A stretch of 64,000 bases of DNA from Aquariibacter albus (GTDB lineage Bacteria > Pseudomonadota > Gammaproteobacteria > Burkholderiales > Burkholderiaceae_C): the NCBI RefSeq assembly GCF_014145335.1, contig NZ_JACIVI010000001.1, positions 620,001 to 684,000 on the forward strand. The letters are read 5' to 3'. This document shows positions 55,582 to 64,000 of the stretch, piece after piece. A program made the translations under genes and the position numbers. Each line of letters opens with the position of its first letter. Positions within the stretch are counted from its first letter, which is position 1. The notes under the pieces are model-generated. The model ran no database searches and was not told the DNA's origin. It was given only the letters and a program-made list of their open reading frames with translations.

Positions 55582-55976
55582 TTCGCCTTCAGGTTCTGGA
55601 GGATCAGCGCGATCTGCGCGTCGGTGTAGCCCTGGGCGTGGGCGGCCATGATGTCCTGCCGGGCCGGCTTGCGGGCCAGGTCGCGGTACTCGCGGATTTC
55701 CTCGGCCTCGCCGCCGCGGATCTTGTCGAAGCCGCCGGTGCCACCGGTGCCGTGGCACTGGAAGCAGTTCGAGGCCAGCAGGCGGCCCGGGCTGTCGATC
55801 GCGCGCGGGTTGACGGCGACGGTCGTCGGTGTCGGCGTCTTCTTCGACGAACTGCCGGCTTGCGCCGCCGTCGGGGCCAGACCGGCCAGGCTGAGGGTCA
55901 GGCTGGCCAGGACCAGCCCACGGGCCCGGCGCAAGGCCCAGGGGCCGGCCGGAAACATCAGTTCATGCGAATTCAT
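55578..55976 (-). CDS. fccA: Cytochrome c subunit of the sulfide dehydrogenase
   Basis: A 132-residue exported cytochrome. The signal covers about 1-40 (LVLASLTLSLAGLAPTAAQA). One heme motif, CFQCH, is at 71-75 with a candidate axial Met at 110 (RQDIMAAHAQGYTD). It overlaps fccB, so the pair should form the flavocytochrome. Single-heme FccA proteins are known. Confidence 0.88.
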   Translation of the reverse strand: MNSHELMFPAGPWALRRARGLVLASLTLSLAGLAPTAAQAGSSSKKTPTPTTVAVNPRAIDSPGRLLASNCFQCHGTGGTGGFDKIRGGEAEEIREYRDLARKPARQDIMAAHAQGYTDAQIALILQNLKAK

Positions 55977-56037
55977 GGAGGCGGATGGTCCGCCCCCTGC
56001 CTGAAGGTCGGCTGAAGCCGAGGGGCGCGCTGGCGGC

Positions 56038-59000
56038 TCAAACCGTGCCGGACGGCACGGTCGGCTGGCCCAGCGCCTTGAGCACTTCGCGCACGGTCTG
56101 GGCGCGGTCCTTGGGATCGGCCTGGGCGCGGTCGATGCGCAGCTTCTCGTTGCCGGCCAGCTTCACATGGCGCTGGCGCTGCACGAGGTCGATGATGCGC
56201 ATCGGCTCGATCGGCGGGTTGGGCCGGAAGTGGATGTTCATCACCGCCGGGCCGGCGTCGATCTTGATCACGCCATAGGGCCGGGCCTGCACGCGCAGGC
56301 GGTGCACGTCGAACAGGGTCTGGGCCTGGGCGGGCAGCTTGCCGAAGCGGTCGACGATTTCCTCCAGCAGCAGGTCGAGCTGGTCCAGGCGCTCGGCCGA
56401 GGCCAGGCGCTTGTAGAGCGAGAGCCGCAGCTGCACATCGCCGCAGTAGGCGTCGGGCAGCAGGGCCGGCGCATGCAGGTTGACCTCGGTCGCGGTGTTC
56501 ACCGGGTTCAGCAGATCGGGCTCGCGGCCCGCCTTCAGGTCGCGCACCGCCTGGCTCAGCATGTCGTTGTAGAGCTGGAAGCCGACTTCCATCATGTTGC
56601 CGCTCTGGTGCTCGCCCAGCACCTCGCCGGCGCCGCGGATCTCCAGGTCGTGCATGGCCAGGTAGAAGCCGCTGCCCAGCTCTTCCATGTCCTGGATGGC
56701 CTGCAGGCGCTGCGCGGCCTGCTTGCTCAGGCCCTCCACGTCGGGCACCAGCAGGTAGGCATAGGCCTGGTGGTGGCTGCGGCCCACCCGGCCGCGCAGC
56801 TGGTGCAGCTGGGCCAGGCCGAACTTGTCGGCACGGCTCATCACGATGGTGTTGGCGCTCGGCACGTCGATGCCGGTCTCGATGATGGTCGAGCACAGCA
56901 GCAGGTTGTGGCGGCCCTGCACGAACTCGCGCATCACGCGCTCCAGCTCGCGCTCGGGCATCTGGCCGTGGGCCACGGCGATGCGCGCCTCGGGCAGCAG
57001 CTCCTCGAGCTTCTGCTTGCGGTTCTGGATGGTCTCGACCTCGTTGTGCAGGAAGTAGACCTGGCCGCCGCGTTTCAGCTCGCGCAGCACGGCCTCGCGG
57101 ATCACGCTGCTGCCCTCGCTGCGCACGAAGGTCTTGATGGCCAGTCGGCGCTGCGGCGCGGTGGCGATCACGCTCAGCTCGCGCAGGCCCTCCAGGGCCA
57201 TGCCCAGGGTGCGCGGGATGGGCGTGGCGGTGAGCGTGAGCACGTCCACCTCGGCCCGCATGGCCTTCATGGCTTCCTTGTGGCGCACGCCGAAGCGGTG
57301 CTCCTCGTCGATGATCAGCAGGCCCAGGCGCTTGAACTTCGTCTCCTGGCTCAGCAGCTTGTGCGTGCCCACGACGATGTCGATGGTGCCGTCGGCCAGG
57401 CCCTCCATCGCCGCCTTGATCTCCTTGGTCGAGCGGAAGCGCGACATCTCCGCCACCTTCACCGGCCACTGGCCGAAGCGGTCGGCGATGTTCTGGTAAT
57501 GCTGTTCGGCCAGCAGGGTGGTGGGGGCCAGCAGGGCCACCTGCTTGCCGCCGGTCACGGCCACGAAGGCCGCGCGCAGCGCGACCTCGGTCTTGCCGAA
57601 GCCCACGTCGCCGCAGACCAGGCGGTCCATGGGCTTGGGGCTGATCATGTCCTGGATGACGGCATGGATGGCGGCGCGCTGGTCGGCCGTCTCCTCGAAG
57701 CCGAAGCTGGCCGCGAAGGCCTCGTAGTCCTGCGGGCTGAAGCGGAAGGCATGGCCCTCGCGGGCGGCGCGGCGGGCGTAGAGGTTGAGCAGCTCGGCGG
57801 CGGTGTCGCGCACCTGCTCGGCCGCCTTGCGCTTGGCCTTGTCCCATTGGCCGCTGCCCAGCTTGTGCAGCGGCGCTTCCTCGGCGCTGACGCCGGTGTA
57901 GCGGCTGATCAGGTGCAGCTGCGCGACCGGCACGTAGAGCGTGGCCTTCTCGGCGTACTGCAGGTGCAGGAACTCGGTCGAGCCTTCGCCGAGGTCGATG
58001 TTCACCAGGCCGACGTAGCGGCCGATGCCGTGCTGGCTGTGCACCACCGGGTCGCCGGGGCGCAGCTCGGACAGGTCCTTGATCAGCGCATCGACGTCGC
58101 TGACCTGCTCCTGCTTGCGGCGGCGGCGCTGGGTGGGCGCGGCCTCGAAGAGTTCGGTCTCGGTGACGAGCTGCAGGTTCAGCGGACCGCCCGCTTCGCC
58201 CGGGGCTTCGCCGCCCGCCTCGATCCAGTGGAAGCCCGCGGCCAGCGGGCCGACGCTGATGGCCGCGACATGCTCGCTGGCCAGGAAGGCCGGCAGGTCG
58301 GCCACGCTCGGCAGCGCCAGCTTGTGCTCGCGCAGCAGCTCCAGCAGGCTTTCGCGCCGGCCTTCGCTCTCGGCCAGCAGCAGCAGGCGGCCGGCCTTCT
58401 CGCGCCGGCTCAGGATCTGGGTGGCCAGCTTGCGCAGCGGCTCGACGGCACCGCGGTCCAGGGCCAGGTCGGGCAGGGGGCGGGCCCAGGGCGTGGTGGC
58501 GGGCGGCTCGGCGTCGGCCGAGGCGGTCTCGTCCCCCGCGGCGGCCCGCGGCGGACGCAGCGAGAGCGTGGGCTGCGCGCGGCAGCGGCCGAAGAAGTCC
58601 TCGGCCGTCAGGTAGACGGCCTCGGGCGGCAGCAGCGGACGCTCGGCATCGTGCTGCAGGAAGCGGTGGCGCTCGCGGATCTCGCCCCAGAAGGCCGCCA
58701 GGGCCTCGTCGACCGTGCCGTGCAGCACCACGGCGGCCTGCGTGCCGAAGTAGTCGAAGACGGTGGCGGTCTCGTCGAAGAAGAGCGGCAGGCAGAACTC
58801 GATGCCCGGCCCGGCCAGGCCGCTGCCCATGTCCTTGTAGAGCCGGGCCCGGCTGGGGTCGCCGTCCATCTTCTCGCGCCAGCGGGCGCGGAAGGCGGTG
58901 CGCGCGGCCTCGTCCATCGGGAACTCGCGGCCGGGCAGCAGGCGCACCTCGGGCACCGGGTAGAGGCTGCGCTGGCTGTCGGGGTCGAAGGTGCGGATGG

Positions 59001-59598
59001 AGTCGATCTCGTCGTCGAAGAGGTCGATGCGGAAGGGCACCGGCGAGCCCATGGGGAAGAGGTCGATCAGGCCGCCGCGCACCGCGTACTCGCCGGGCGA
59101 GACGACCTGGCTCACATGCTGATACCCGGCCAGGGTGAGCTGCGACTTCAGCGCCGACTCGTCCAGCTTCTGCTTCTGGCGGAACTGGAAGGTGGTGGCC
59201 GCCAGGAAGCTGGGCGGTGCCAGCCGCACCAGGGCGGTGGTGGCGGGCAGCAGCACCACGTCCAGGGCGGCGTCCGGGCCTTCGGCCGGGGCCGCACCCC
59301 GCTGGCCCTGGAGCAGGCGCCACAGCGTGGCCAGGCGTTCGGAGATCAGGTCCTGGTGCGGCGAGAAGCTGTCATAGGGCAGGGTCTCCCAGTCCGGGAA
59401 GACGGCCACCCGCAGGCCGGGCGCGAAGAAGGGCAGCTCGGCTTCCAGGCGCTGGGCGTCGGCCGGGTCGGCGCAGACGATGGCCGTGAGCTGGCCGGCC
59501 CGGCCCTGGGCCAGGCGGGCCAGCAGCAGGGCGTCGGCCGAGCCCGGCGGCCGGGGCAGGGTGGGGCGTTGACCGGGGGCGAGGCGGGGCAGCTGCAT
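56038..59598 (-). CDS. mfd: Transcription-repair coupling factor
   Basis: A 1186-residue translocase that removes stalled RNA polymerase and recruits UvrA. The UvrB-like N-terminal part (FPDWETLPYDSFSPHQDLISERL) is present, then the RNA polymerase-binding domain (DPVVHSQHGIGRYVGL). The RecG-like motor has CGDVGFGKTEVALRAAF near 666, DEEHRFGVRHKE, and LTATPIPRTLGMALEGLRELS. A C-terminal UvrA-binding domain ends LGQPTVPSGTV. The ATG at 59598 (MQLPRLAPG) is preferred over an upstream one whose extension is Pro/Arg-rich. Confidence 0.98.
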   Translation of the reverse strand: MQLPRLAPGQRPTLPRPPGSADALLLARLAQGRAGQLTAIVCADPADAQRLEAELPFFAPGLRVAVFPDWETLPYDSFSPHQDLISERLATLWRLLQGQRGAAPAEGPDAALDVVLLPATTALVRLAPPSFLAATTFQFRQKQKLDESALKSQLTLAGYQHVSQVVSPGEYAVRGGLIDLFPMGSPVPFRIDLFDDEIDSIRTFDPDSQRSLYPVPEVRLLPGREFPMDEAARTAFRARWREKMDGDPSRARLYKDMGSGLAGPGIEFCLPLFFDETATVFDYFGTQAAVVLHGTVDEALAAFWGEIRERHRFLQHDAERPLLPPEAVYLTAEDFFGRCRAQPTLSLRPPRAAAGDETASADAEPPATTPWARPLPDLALDRGAVEPLRKLATQILSRREKAGRLLLLAESEGRRESLLELLREHKLALPSVADLPAFLASEHVAAISVGPLAAGFHWIEAGGEAPGEAGGPLNLQLVTETELFEAAPTQRRRRKQEQVSDVDALIKDLSELRPGDPVVHSQHGIGRYVGLVNIDLGEGSTEFLHLQYAEKATLYVPVAQLHLISRYTGVSAEEAPLHKLGSGQWDKAKRKAAEQVRDTAAELLNLYARRAAREGHAFRFSPQDYEAFAASFGFEETADQRAAIHAVIQDMISPKPMDRLVCGDVGFGKTEVALRAAFVAVTGGKQVALLAPTTLLAEQHYQNIADRFGQWPVKVAEMSRFRSTKEIKAAMEGLADGTIDIVVGTHKLLSQETKFKRLGLLIIDEEHRFGVRHKEAMKAMRAEVDVLTLTATPIPRTLGMALEGLRELSVIATAPQRRLAIKTFVRSEGSSVIREAVLRELKRGGQVYFLHNEVETIQNRKQKLEELLPEARIAVAHGQMPERELERVMREFVQGRHNLLLCSTIIETGIDVPSANTIVMSRADKFGLAQLHQLRGRVGRSHHQAYAYLLVPDVEGLSKQAAQRLQAIQDMEELGSGFYLAMHDLEIRGAGEVLGEHQSGNMMEVGFQLYNDMLSQAVRDLKAGREPDLLNPVNTATEVNLHAPALLPDAYCGDVQLRLSLYKRLASAERLDQLDLLLEEIVDRFGKLPAQAQTLFDVHRLRVQARPYGVIKIDAGPAVMNIHFRPNPPIEPMRIIDLVQRQRHVKLAGNEKLRIDRAQADPKDRAQTVREVLKALGQPTVPSGTV

Positions 59599-59807
59599 GC
59601 GGAGGGCGGGCCGGCCGGCAGGCCGGGCATTCGGGGCGGGCACGAAAACACAAATACCCGCCGCGCCCGGTGAAGGGGGCAGGGCGGGGCAGGACCGGGC
59701 CTGCGCGACAGCCGGTCCGTGGCACGGGGCCGGCGGACGCCGGGTGCCCCGCCGCAGGAGCGGGGCCACGGTCAGCGCGCAGGGCGGCGAATCTTAAGAT
59801 CGCCGCC

Positions 59808-60575
59808 ATGACCTCTGCCCCGCCTGCGGCAAGCCCGGTGCCGTCCTTGACGTCCGGGGGCGCCCACCCCGCCCCTGCCCGCCTCCACCTGCTGCTGCCC
59901 TGCGCCGGCCTCGGCGAGCGTGCCGCCGCCGGCGGCCCCAAGCAGTACGCCCCGCTGGCCGGTCGGCCGCTGGTGGCCCACACCCTGGACGCCCTGGGCC
60001 GCGTGCCCGGGGTCGATCGCCTGCTGCTGGTGCTGGCCCCCGGCGACCGCCGCTTCGCCGAGCTGCTGCCCGGATGGGCCGGCCCCGGCCGCGAGACCGC
60101 CGCCGTCGGCGGCGCCAGCCGCGCCGAGACCGTGCGCCAGGGCCTGCAAGCCTTGCGCACCGCCGGCGCGGCCGAGGAGGACTGGGTGCTGGTCCACGAT
60201 GCGGCGCGCTGCCTGGTCGAGCCCGCCTGGGTGCAGCGCCTGATCGAGGCCTGCCGCGAGGACCCGGTCGGCGGCCTGCTGGCCCTGCCCCTGGCCGACA
60301 CCCTGAAGGCTGCCGGCCCCGAAGGCCGCGTCGAGCAGACCCTGGACCGTCGCGGCAAGTGGGCCGCCCAGACGCCGCAGATGTTCCGCCTGGGCCTGCT
60401 GGCCCGCGCGCTCGATGCCGCCGGCCCTGGCGTGACGGACGAGGCCAGTGCCATCGAGGCCCTGGGCCTGCGTCCGCGCCTGGTGCCCGGCCACCTGCTC
60501 AACCTGAAAGTCACCTGGCCCGAGGATTTCGCGACCGCCGAGGCCCTGCTGCGCCTGCGCGCCGCGGGGCCCTGA
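59808..60575 (+). CDS. ispD: 2-C-methyl-D-erythritol 4-phosphate cytidylyltransferase
   Basis: A 255-residue MEP-pathway enzyme. LLLPCAGLGERAAAGGPKQYAPLAGRPLVAHTL is the nucleotide-binding start; VGGASRAETVRQGLQAL, VLVHDAARCLVEPAWV and AAQTPQMFRLGLLARAL follow. TDEASAIEALGL is also typical. It starts at ATG 59808, 209 bp from mfd on the other strand, and precedes ispF. Confidence 0.96.
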   Translation: MTSAPPAASPVPSLTSGGAHPAPARLHLLLPCAGLGERAAAGGPKQYAPLAGRPLVAHTLDALGRVPGVDRLLLVLAPGDRRFAELLPGWAGPGRETAAVGGASRAETVRQGLQALRTAGAAEEDWVLVHDAARCLVEPAWVQRLIEACREDPVGGLLALPLADTLKAAGPEGRVEQTLDRRGKWAAQTPQMFRLGLLARALDAAGPGVTDEASAIEALGLRPRLVPGHLLNLKVTWPEDFATAEALLRLRAAGP

Positions 60576-60701
60576 GGGCGGCCAGGTCGCCCGTCCACGC
60601 AGCGTCGCGCGCCCCTGGCCCCCGACCCACGCCCGGCCCCTCGTATCGGATCCTCAGCCCGCCCCCGCGCCTTCGGACGCCCCCACCCCAGCCTTCTGCC
60701 C

Positions 60702-61226
60702 ATGACCGCCCCCCCACCGCCCGCCGCCAAGCTGCCGCCCCTGCCCTTCCGGATCGGTGAAGGCTGGGATTGCCACCGCCTCGTCACCGGCCGGCCGCTG
60801 ATCCTGGGCGGCGTGAGCATCCCGCACAGCCACGGCCTGCTCGGCCATTCCGACGCCGACGCCCTGCTGCATGCCATCACCGACGCCCTGCTGGGCGGCG
60901 CCGGCCTGGGCGATATCGGCCGCCACTTTCCCGACACCGACCCGGCCTTCGCCGGCGCCGACTCCAAGGTGCTGCTGGCCGAAGCCCTCAGGCGCGTGCG
61001 CGCCGCCGGCTGGCAGCCCGGCAATGTGGATGCCACCGTTGTCGCCCAGGCCCCCAAGCTGGCCCCGCACATGCCGGCCCTGGTCGCCTCCGTGGCCGCC
61101 TGCCTGGGCCTGCCGCCGGAGCGCGTGAACCTCAAGGCCAAGACGGCCGAGAAGCTCGGGCCGGTGGGCGAGGGCCTGTCGATGGAAGCGCGGGCCGTCT
61201 GCCTGCTACTGCCGGTGGCGGGCTGA
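60702..61226 (+). CDS. ispF: 2-C-methyl-D-erythritol 2,4-cyclodiphosphate synthase
   Basis: A 174-residue trimeric enzyme. [49 protein letters not shown] carries the metal ligands (Asp, His, His). [19 protein letters not shown] and [15 protein letters not shown] complete the pattern. The N-terminus is slightly extended. It follows ispD in the isoprenoid pathway. Confidence 0.97.
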   Translation: MTAPPPPAAKLPPLPFRIGEGWDCHRLVTGRPLILGGVSIPHSHGLLGHSDADALLHAITDALLGGAGLGDIGRHFPDTDPAFAGADSKVLLAEALRRVRAAGWQPGNVDATVVAQAPKLAPHMPALVASVAACLGLPPERVNLKAKTAEKLGPVGEGLSMEARAVCLLLPVAG

Positions 61227-61229
61227 GGC

Positions 61230-61258
61230 CGCGGCCCCGCGCGAGCCGCGGGGCCGCG
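61230..61258. terminator. Hairpin between ispF and the Smr gene
   Basis: A 12-bp perfect stem (CGCGGCCCCGCG / CGCGGGGCCGCG) with a 5-nt loop, between convergent genes. No T-run; bidirectional use possible. Confidence 0.55.
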
Positions 61259-61278
61259 TGGTGCGCGCAGGAGCGCCC

Positions 61279-61947
61279 TCAGCGCCCGCCCGGCTCGCCC
61301 TTGAGCAGCACCACCAGCGCGCCGTGGCCGCCTTCGGCGGCGCTGGCCTGGGCGAAGGCCATGACCTCCTGCTTCTGAACCAGCCAGCTGCGCACCTTGC
61401 CCTTGAGCACGGGCTCGCGGCCGGGCGAGCCGTGGCCCTTGCCGTGGATCACGCGCACGCAGCGCAGGCCGGCGCGGCGCGCATCGCGCAGGAAGCTGGC
61501 CAGGCGTTCGCGCGCCGGGTCGCGCTGGAGGCCGTGCAGGTCGCACTGCGCCTGGATGGCCCAGTGGCCGCGGCGCAGCTTGTGCACCACGTCCAGGCCG
61601 ATCTCGGGCCGGCGGAAAAAGAGGCCGTCGTCGGTTTCCAGCAGGTCCTCGACGTCGAAGTCGTCGGACAGGGCCTCCTGCATCACGCGCTTCTCGTCGG
61701 CCTCGCGCTGGCGCGGCAGGGGTTCGGGCCGGGGCCGTTCGGGGCGTGCCAGGTTGGGATCGGGCAGGGGGGTGACGGGGCCGACGGCCAGCTCGAAGGC
61801 GCGGCGTTCGCGGTCGGCGGCTTCGGCCCGGGCGCGGGCTTCGGCTTCGCGGCGTTCGGCCTCGGCGCGCAGCTCGGCGATGGCGCGCTGCACGGCATGC
61901 AGTTCGTGCAGGCCGTTCACGCTCAGGCGGGTCGGCAGGCGGCTCAC
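61279..61947 (-). CDS. Smr-domain protein
   Basis: A 222-residue protein. The C-terminal Smr domain has the motifs [19 protein letters not shown] and [14 protein letters not shown] (with HGKG), then [12 protein letters not shown]. The N-terminal half is a charged coiled coil (Glu/Arg/Ala). Smr domains act as nucleases on DNA or RNA in relatives; the role here is not set. It overlaps radC by 4 bp. Confidence 0.92.
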   Translation of the reverse strand: MSRLPTRLSVNGLHELHAVQRAIAELRAEAERREAEARARAEAADRERRAFELAVGPVTPLPDPNLARPERPRPEPLPRQREADEKRVMQEALSDDFDVEDLLETDDGLFFRRPEIGLDVVHKLRRGHWAIQAQCDLHGLQRDPARERLASFLRDARRAGLRCVRVIHGKGHGSPGREPVLKGKVRSWLVQKQEVMAFAQASAAEGGHGALVVLLKGEPGGR

Positions 61948-62618
61948 AGCAGCCCCCGCTCGGCGAAGGACACGCAGCCGCCGCGGCCGACGACGACATG
62001 GTCGAGCAGGCGCACGTCGACCAGGGCGAGCGCCGTCTTGAGGGTGGCGGTCAGGGCCTCGTCGGCGCGCGAGGGCTCAGCGACGCCGCTGGGATGGTTG
62101 TGGGCGACGATGAGCGCGGCCGCATTGCGGGCCAGGGCGCGCTTGACCAGCTCGCGCGGGTGCACGCTCGTCTGGTCGATGCTGCCGTGGAAGAGCTCCT
62201 CGAAGCCCAGCAGGCGGTGCTGGCTGTCGAGGAAGAGGGCGGCGAAGACTTCCTGCTCGCGCGCGGCCAGCTGCAGGGCCAGGTAGTCCTTGACGGCCTG
62301 GGGGGCGGTGAAGACCGGGGCCTCCTTCAGGCCGGCGGCCAGGGCCCGGCGGGCCAGTTCGGCCACGGCCAGCAGCTCGGCCGACTTGGCCGGGCCCAGG
62401 CCCTTGACGCGGCCGAGCTGCGCCGCGTCGGCATGCAGCAGGCCGGCCACGCCGCCGCAGGTCTCCAGCAGGCGCTGGGCCAGCTGCAGCACGTCGCAGC
62501 CGGGGGTGCCGGTGCGCAGCAGCAGGGCGAGCAGTTCGGCGTCCGACAGGGCGCCGGGGCCGCGCTGCAGCAGCTTCTCGCGGGGGCGGGCGTCGGGCGG
62601 CAGGTGGTCGAGGGCCAT
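61944..62618 (-). CDS. radC: RadC-family JAB-domain protein
   Basis: A 224-residue RadC protein. The N-terminal helix-hairpin-helix part ([31 protein letters not shown]-like [16 protein letters not shown]) precedes the JAB/MPN+ metal site ([23 protein letters not shown]). Despite the name, a repair role is not established. It overlaps the Smr gene start and is divergent from slpA. Confidence 0.95.
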   Translation of the reverse strand: MALDHLPPDARPREKLLQRGPGALSDAELLALLLRTGTPGCDVLQLAQRLLETCGGVAGLLHADAAQLGRVKGLGPAKSAELLAVAELARRALAAGLKEAPVFTAPQAVKDYLALQLAAREQEVFAALFLDSQHRLLGFEELFHGSIDQTSVHPRELVKRALARNAAALIVAHNHPSGVAEPSRADEALTATLKTALALVDVRLLDHVVVGRGGCVSFAERGLL

Positions 62619-62667
62619 GGCTCGGGCGTCGCGAAGGGGCGTCCGGGGCGGGCAGCAACCCCGTCCC

Positions 62668-62673
62668 TACAAT
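62668..62673 (+). promoter_or_regulatory. -10 box TACAAT upstream of slpA
   Basis: TACAAT (5/6 match to TATAAT) lies 25 bp before the slpA ATG, in the gap divergent from radC. The -35 is weak. Confidence 0.4.
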
Positions 62674-62697
62674 CCACCCCAGTCTAGCCAAGCAAGG

Positions 62698-63159
62698 ATG
62701 CCCCCCGTGGCCACGGTTCAGCCCGCTTCCTTCCTCACCCTGCATTACCGGCTCGCCGGCCCGGACGGCAGCGATGTCGTCAGCACCTTCGACGGGCCGC
62801 CGGCCACGCTCTCGCTGGGCAGCGGCCAGCTCGCGCCGGCCATGGAGCAGTGCCTGCTGGGTCTGGCCGAGGGCGATCACAAGGCTTTCGAGCTGCCGCC
62901 CGGTGCGGCCTTCGGCGATCGCAACCCCGAGCTGATCCAGCGCGTCAGCCTGGCCGTGCTGCGCCAGTACGGCGACCCGGACGAGACCTACCACGTCGGC
63001 GATGTCGTGCATTTCCCGACGCCCGACGGGCAGGGCGCCTTCGCCGGCGTGCTGCGCGAGCTGGGCCCGGCCGCCGAGGACTGGGCCCTGTTCGATTTCA
63101 ACCACCCGCTGGCCGGCCTGCCCGTGCGCTTCGAGGTGCAGATGATCGGCGTGCTTTGA
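62698..63159 (+). CDS. slpA: FKBP-type peptidyl-prolyl isomerase SlpA
   Basis: A 153-residue FKBP-like isomerase of the SlyD/SlpA group. [61 protein letters not shown] is the split FKBP core with the flap insert, and [21 protein letters not shown] closes the domain. The next gene, ispH, starts 15 bp later, a common pairing in proteobacteria. Confidence 0.94.
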   Translation: MPPVATVQPASFLTLHYRLAGPDGSDVVSTFDGPPATLSLGSGQLAPAMEQCLLGLAEGDHKAFELPPGAAFGDRNPELIQRVSLAVLRQYGDPDETYHVGDVVHFPTPDGQGAFAGVLRELGPAAEDWALFDFNHPLAGLPVRFEVQMIGVL

Positions 63160-63173
63160 GCGGAGCCCTGGCC

Positions 63174-64000
63174 ATGATCGAGCCCTCGCTTTCCCCCGTC
63201 GCCCCCGTCGGCGAGGTGCTGCTGGCCGAGCCGCGCGGCTTCTGCGCCGGCGTGGACCGCGCGATCGAGATCGTCGAGCGTGCGCTCAAGAAGTACGGCG
63301 CGCCAATCCACGTGCGCCACGAGATCGTGCACAACACCTATGTGGTGAACGACCTCAAGGCCAAGGGCGCCATCTTCATCGAGGACCTGGCCGAGGTGCC
63401 GGCCGGTGCCACCCTGGTGTTCAGCGCGCATGGCGTGAGCCAGGCAGTGCGGCTGGAGGCCGAGGCCCGCGGCTTCCGCATCTTCGACGCGACCTGCCCG
63501 CTGGTCACCAAGGTGCATGTGGAGGTGGCCAAGCTGCACAAGGAAGGCTTCGAGTTCCTGATGATCGGCCACAAGGGCCATCCGGAGGTCGAGGGCACCA
63601 TGGGCCAGCTCAGCGAGGGCATCCACCTCGTCGAGGACGTGGCCGACGTGGCCCGCGTGCAGCCGGCGCAGACGGCCAAGCTGGCGGTGGTCACCCAGAC
63701 CACCCTGTCGGTCGACGACGCCGCCGAGATCCTGGCCGCCGTGAAGGCTCGTTTCCCGCAGGTCCGCGAGCCCAAGCAGCAGGACATCTGCTACGCGACC
63801 CAGAACCGCCAGGACGCCGTCAAGCTGCTGGCGCCGAAGGCCGATCTGGTGATCGTCGTGGGCAGCCCGACCAGCTCCAACAGCAACCGCCTGCGCGAGC
63901 TGGCCGAGCGCCTGGGCACGCCGGCCTACATGGTCGACGGCCCCGATGACCTTCAGCCCGCCTGGTTCCAGCCGCGGGCCGGCCGGCCGCTCTCGGTCGG
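63174..64000 (+). CDS. ispH: 4-hydroxy-3-methylbut-2-enyl diphosphate reductase (C-terminus outside window)
   Basis: About 275 residues of IspH, the last MEP-pathway enzyme (HMBPP to IPP and DMAPP). The cluster cysteines are visible: [31 protein letters not shown] and [29 protein letters not shown] and [13 protein letters not shown] are also typical. The reading frame runs off the window end, so the last ~40 residues are not seen. Confidence 0.97.
   Translation, partial: MIEPSLSPVAPVGEVLLAEPRGFCAGVDRAIEIVERALKKYGAPIHVRHEIVHNTYVVNDLKAKGAIFIEDLAEVPAGATLVFSAHGVSQAVRLEAEARGFRIFDATCPLVTKVHVEVAKLHKEGFEFLMIGHKGHPEVEGTMGQLSEGIHLVEDVADVARVQPAQTAKLAVVTQTTLSVDDAAEILAAVKARFPQVREPKQQDICYATQNRQDAVKLLAPKADLVIVVGSPTSSNSNRLRELAERLGTPAYMVDGPDDLQPAWFQPRAGRPLSV

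Noticed and set aside
56167-59673. A 1168-residue open frame antisense to mfd
   Set aside because: Same reason: mfd is full length with all motifs on the other strand.

Overview
The window is GC-rich DNA (apparently near 70% in the core genes) from a betaproteobacterium, most likely a Burkholderiales member of the Rubrivivax/Leptothrix/Roseateles type. This rests on gene content: alaA-hom-thrC, ClpB, NadA/B/C, the slpA-ispH pair, an intracellular PHB depolymerase and a flavocytochrome c sulfide dehydrogenase. The genus is inference.

Region 1 (1-21.3 kb) is the end of a conjugative or integrative element. One minus-strand operon holds a secreted protein, virB1-B2-B3-B4, a Cys-rich secreted protein, virB6, virB5, virB8-B9-B10-B11, virD4, an OmpA-type lipoprotein and an LPD7 protein cut by the window edge. 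Beside it lie accessory and maintenance genes: a rhodanese/MnmH-like protein whose P-loop is lost, a LuxR-type regulator, a small conserved protein, a long ParB, a small membrane protein, an AlpA-type regulator and a PIN-like putative nuclease. No integrase or complete relaxase is visible. The region ends at tRNA-Asn(GTT), a plausible but unproven attachment site.

Region 2 (21.5-40.5 kb) is core chromosome. A TonB-dependent receptor sits behind a TPP riboswitch, which predicts uptake of thiamin or a precursor. Next come an ABM-domain protein, PhoH, Bcp, an Mth938-like protein, alaA-hom-thrC running into the molybdenum cofactor genes mobB-moeA-moaD-moaE, crcB, a DUF808 protein, clpB and nadB. 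A tandem 87-bp hairpin repeat lies between moaD and moaE, and a long inverted repeat joins the crcB and DUF808 stop codons.

Region 3 (40.5-44.6 kb) is an AT-richer insert of a DUF1501/DUF1800 pair and a decayed IS3-family element. It lies between nadB and nadC-nadA.

Region 4 (44.7-64 kb) is core again: nadC-nadA, a divergent AraC/MFS pair, phaZ, a GST-like protein, a cupin, an RraA-like protein, a flavin reductase, serB, fccB-fccA, mfd, ispD-ispF, a Smr protein, radC, slpA and the start of ispH. NadB, NadA and NadC together cover de novo quinolinate and nicotinate mononucleotide synthesis. IspD, IspF and IspH cover three steps of the MEP isoprenoid pathway.
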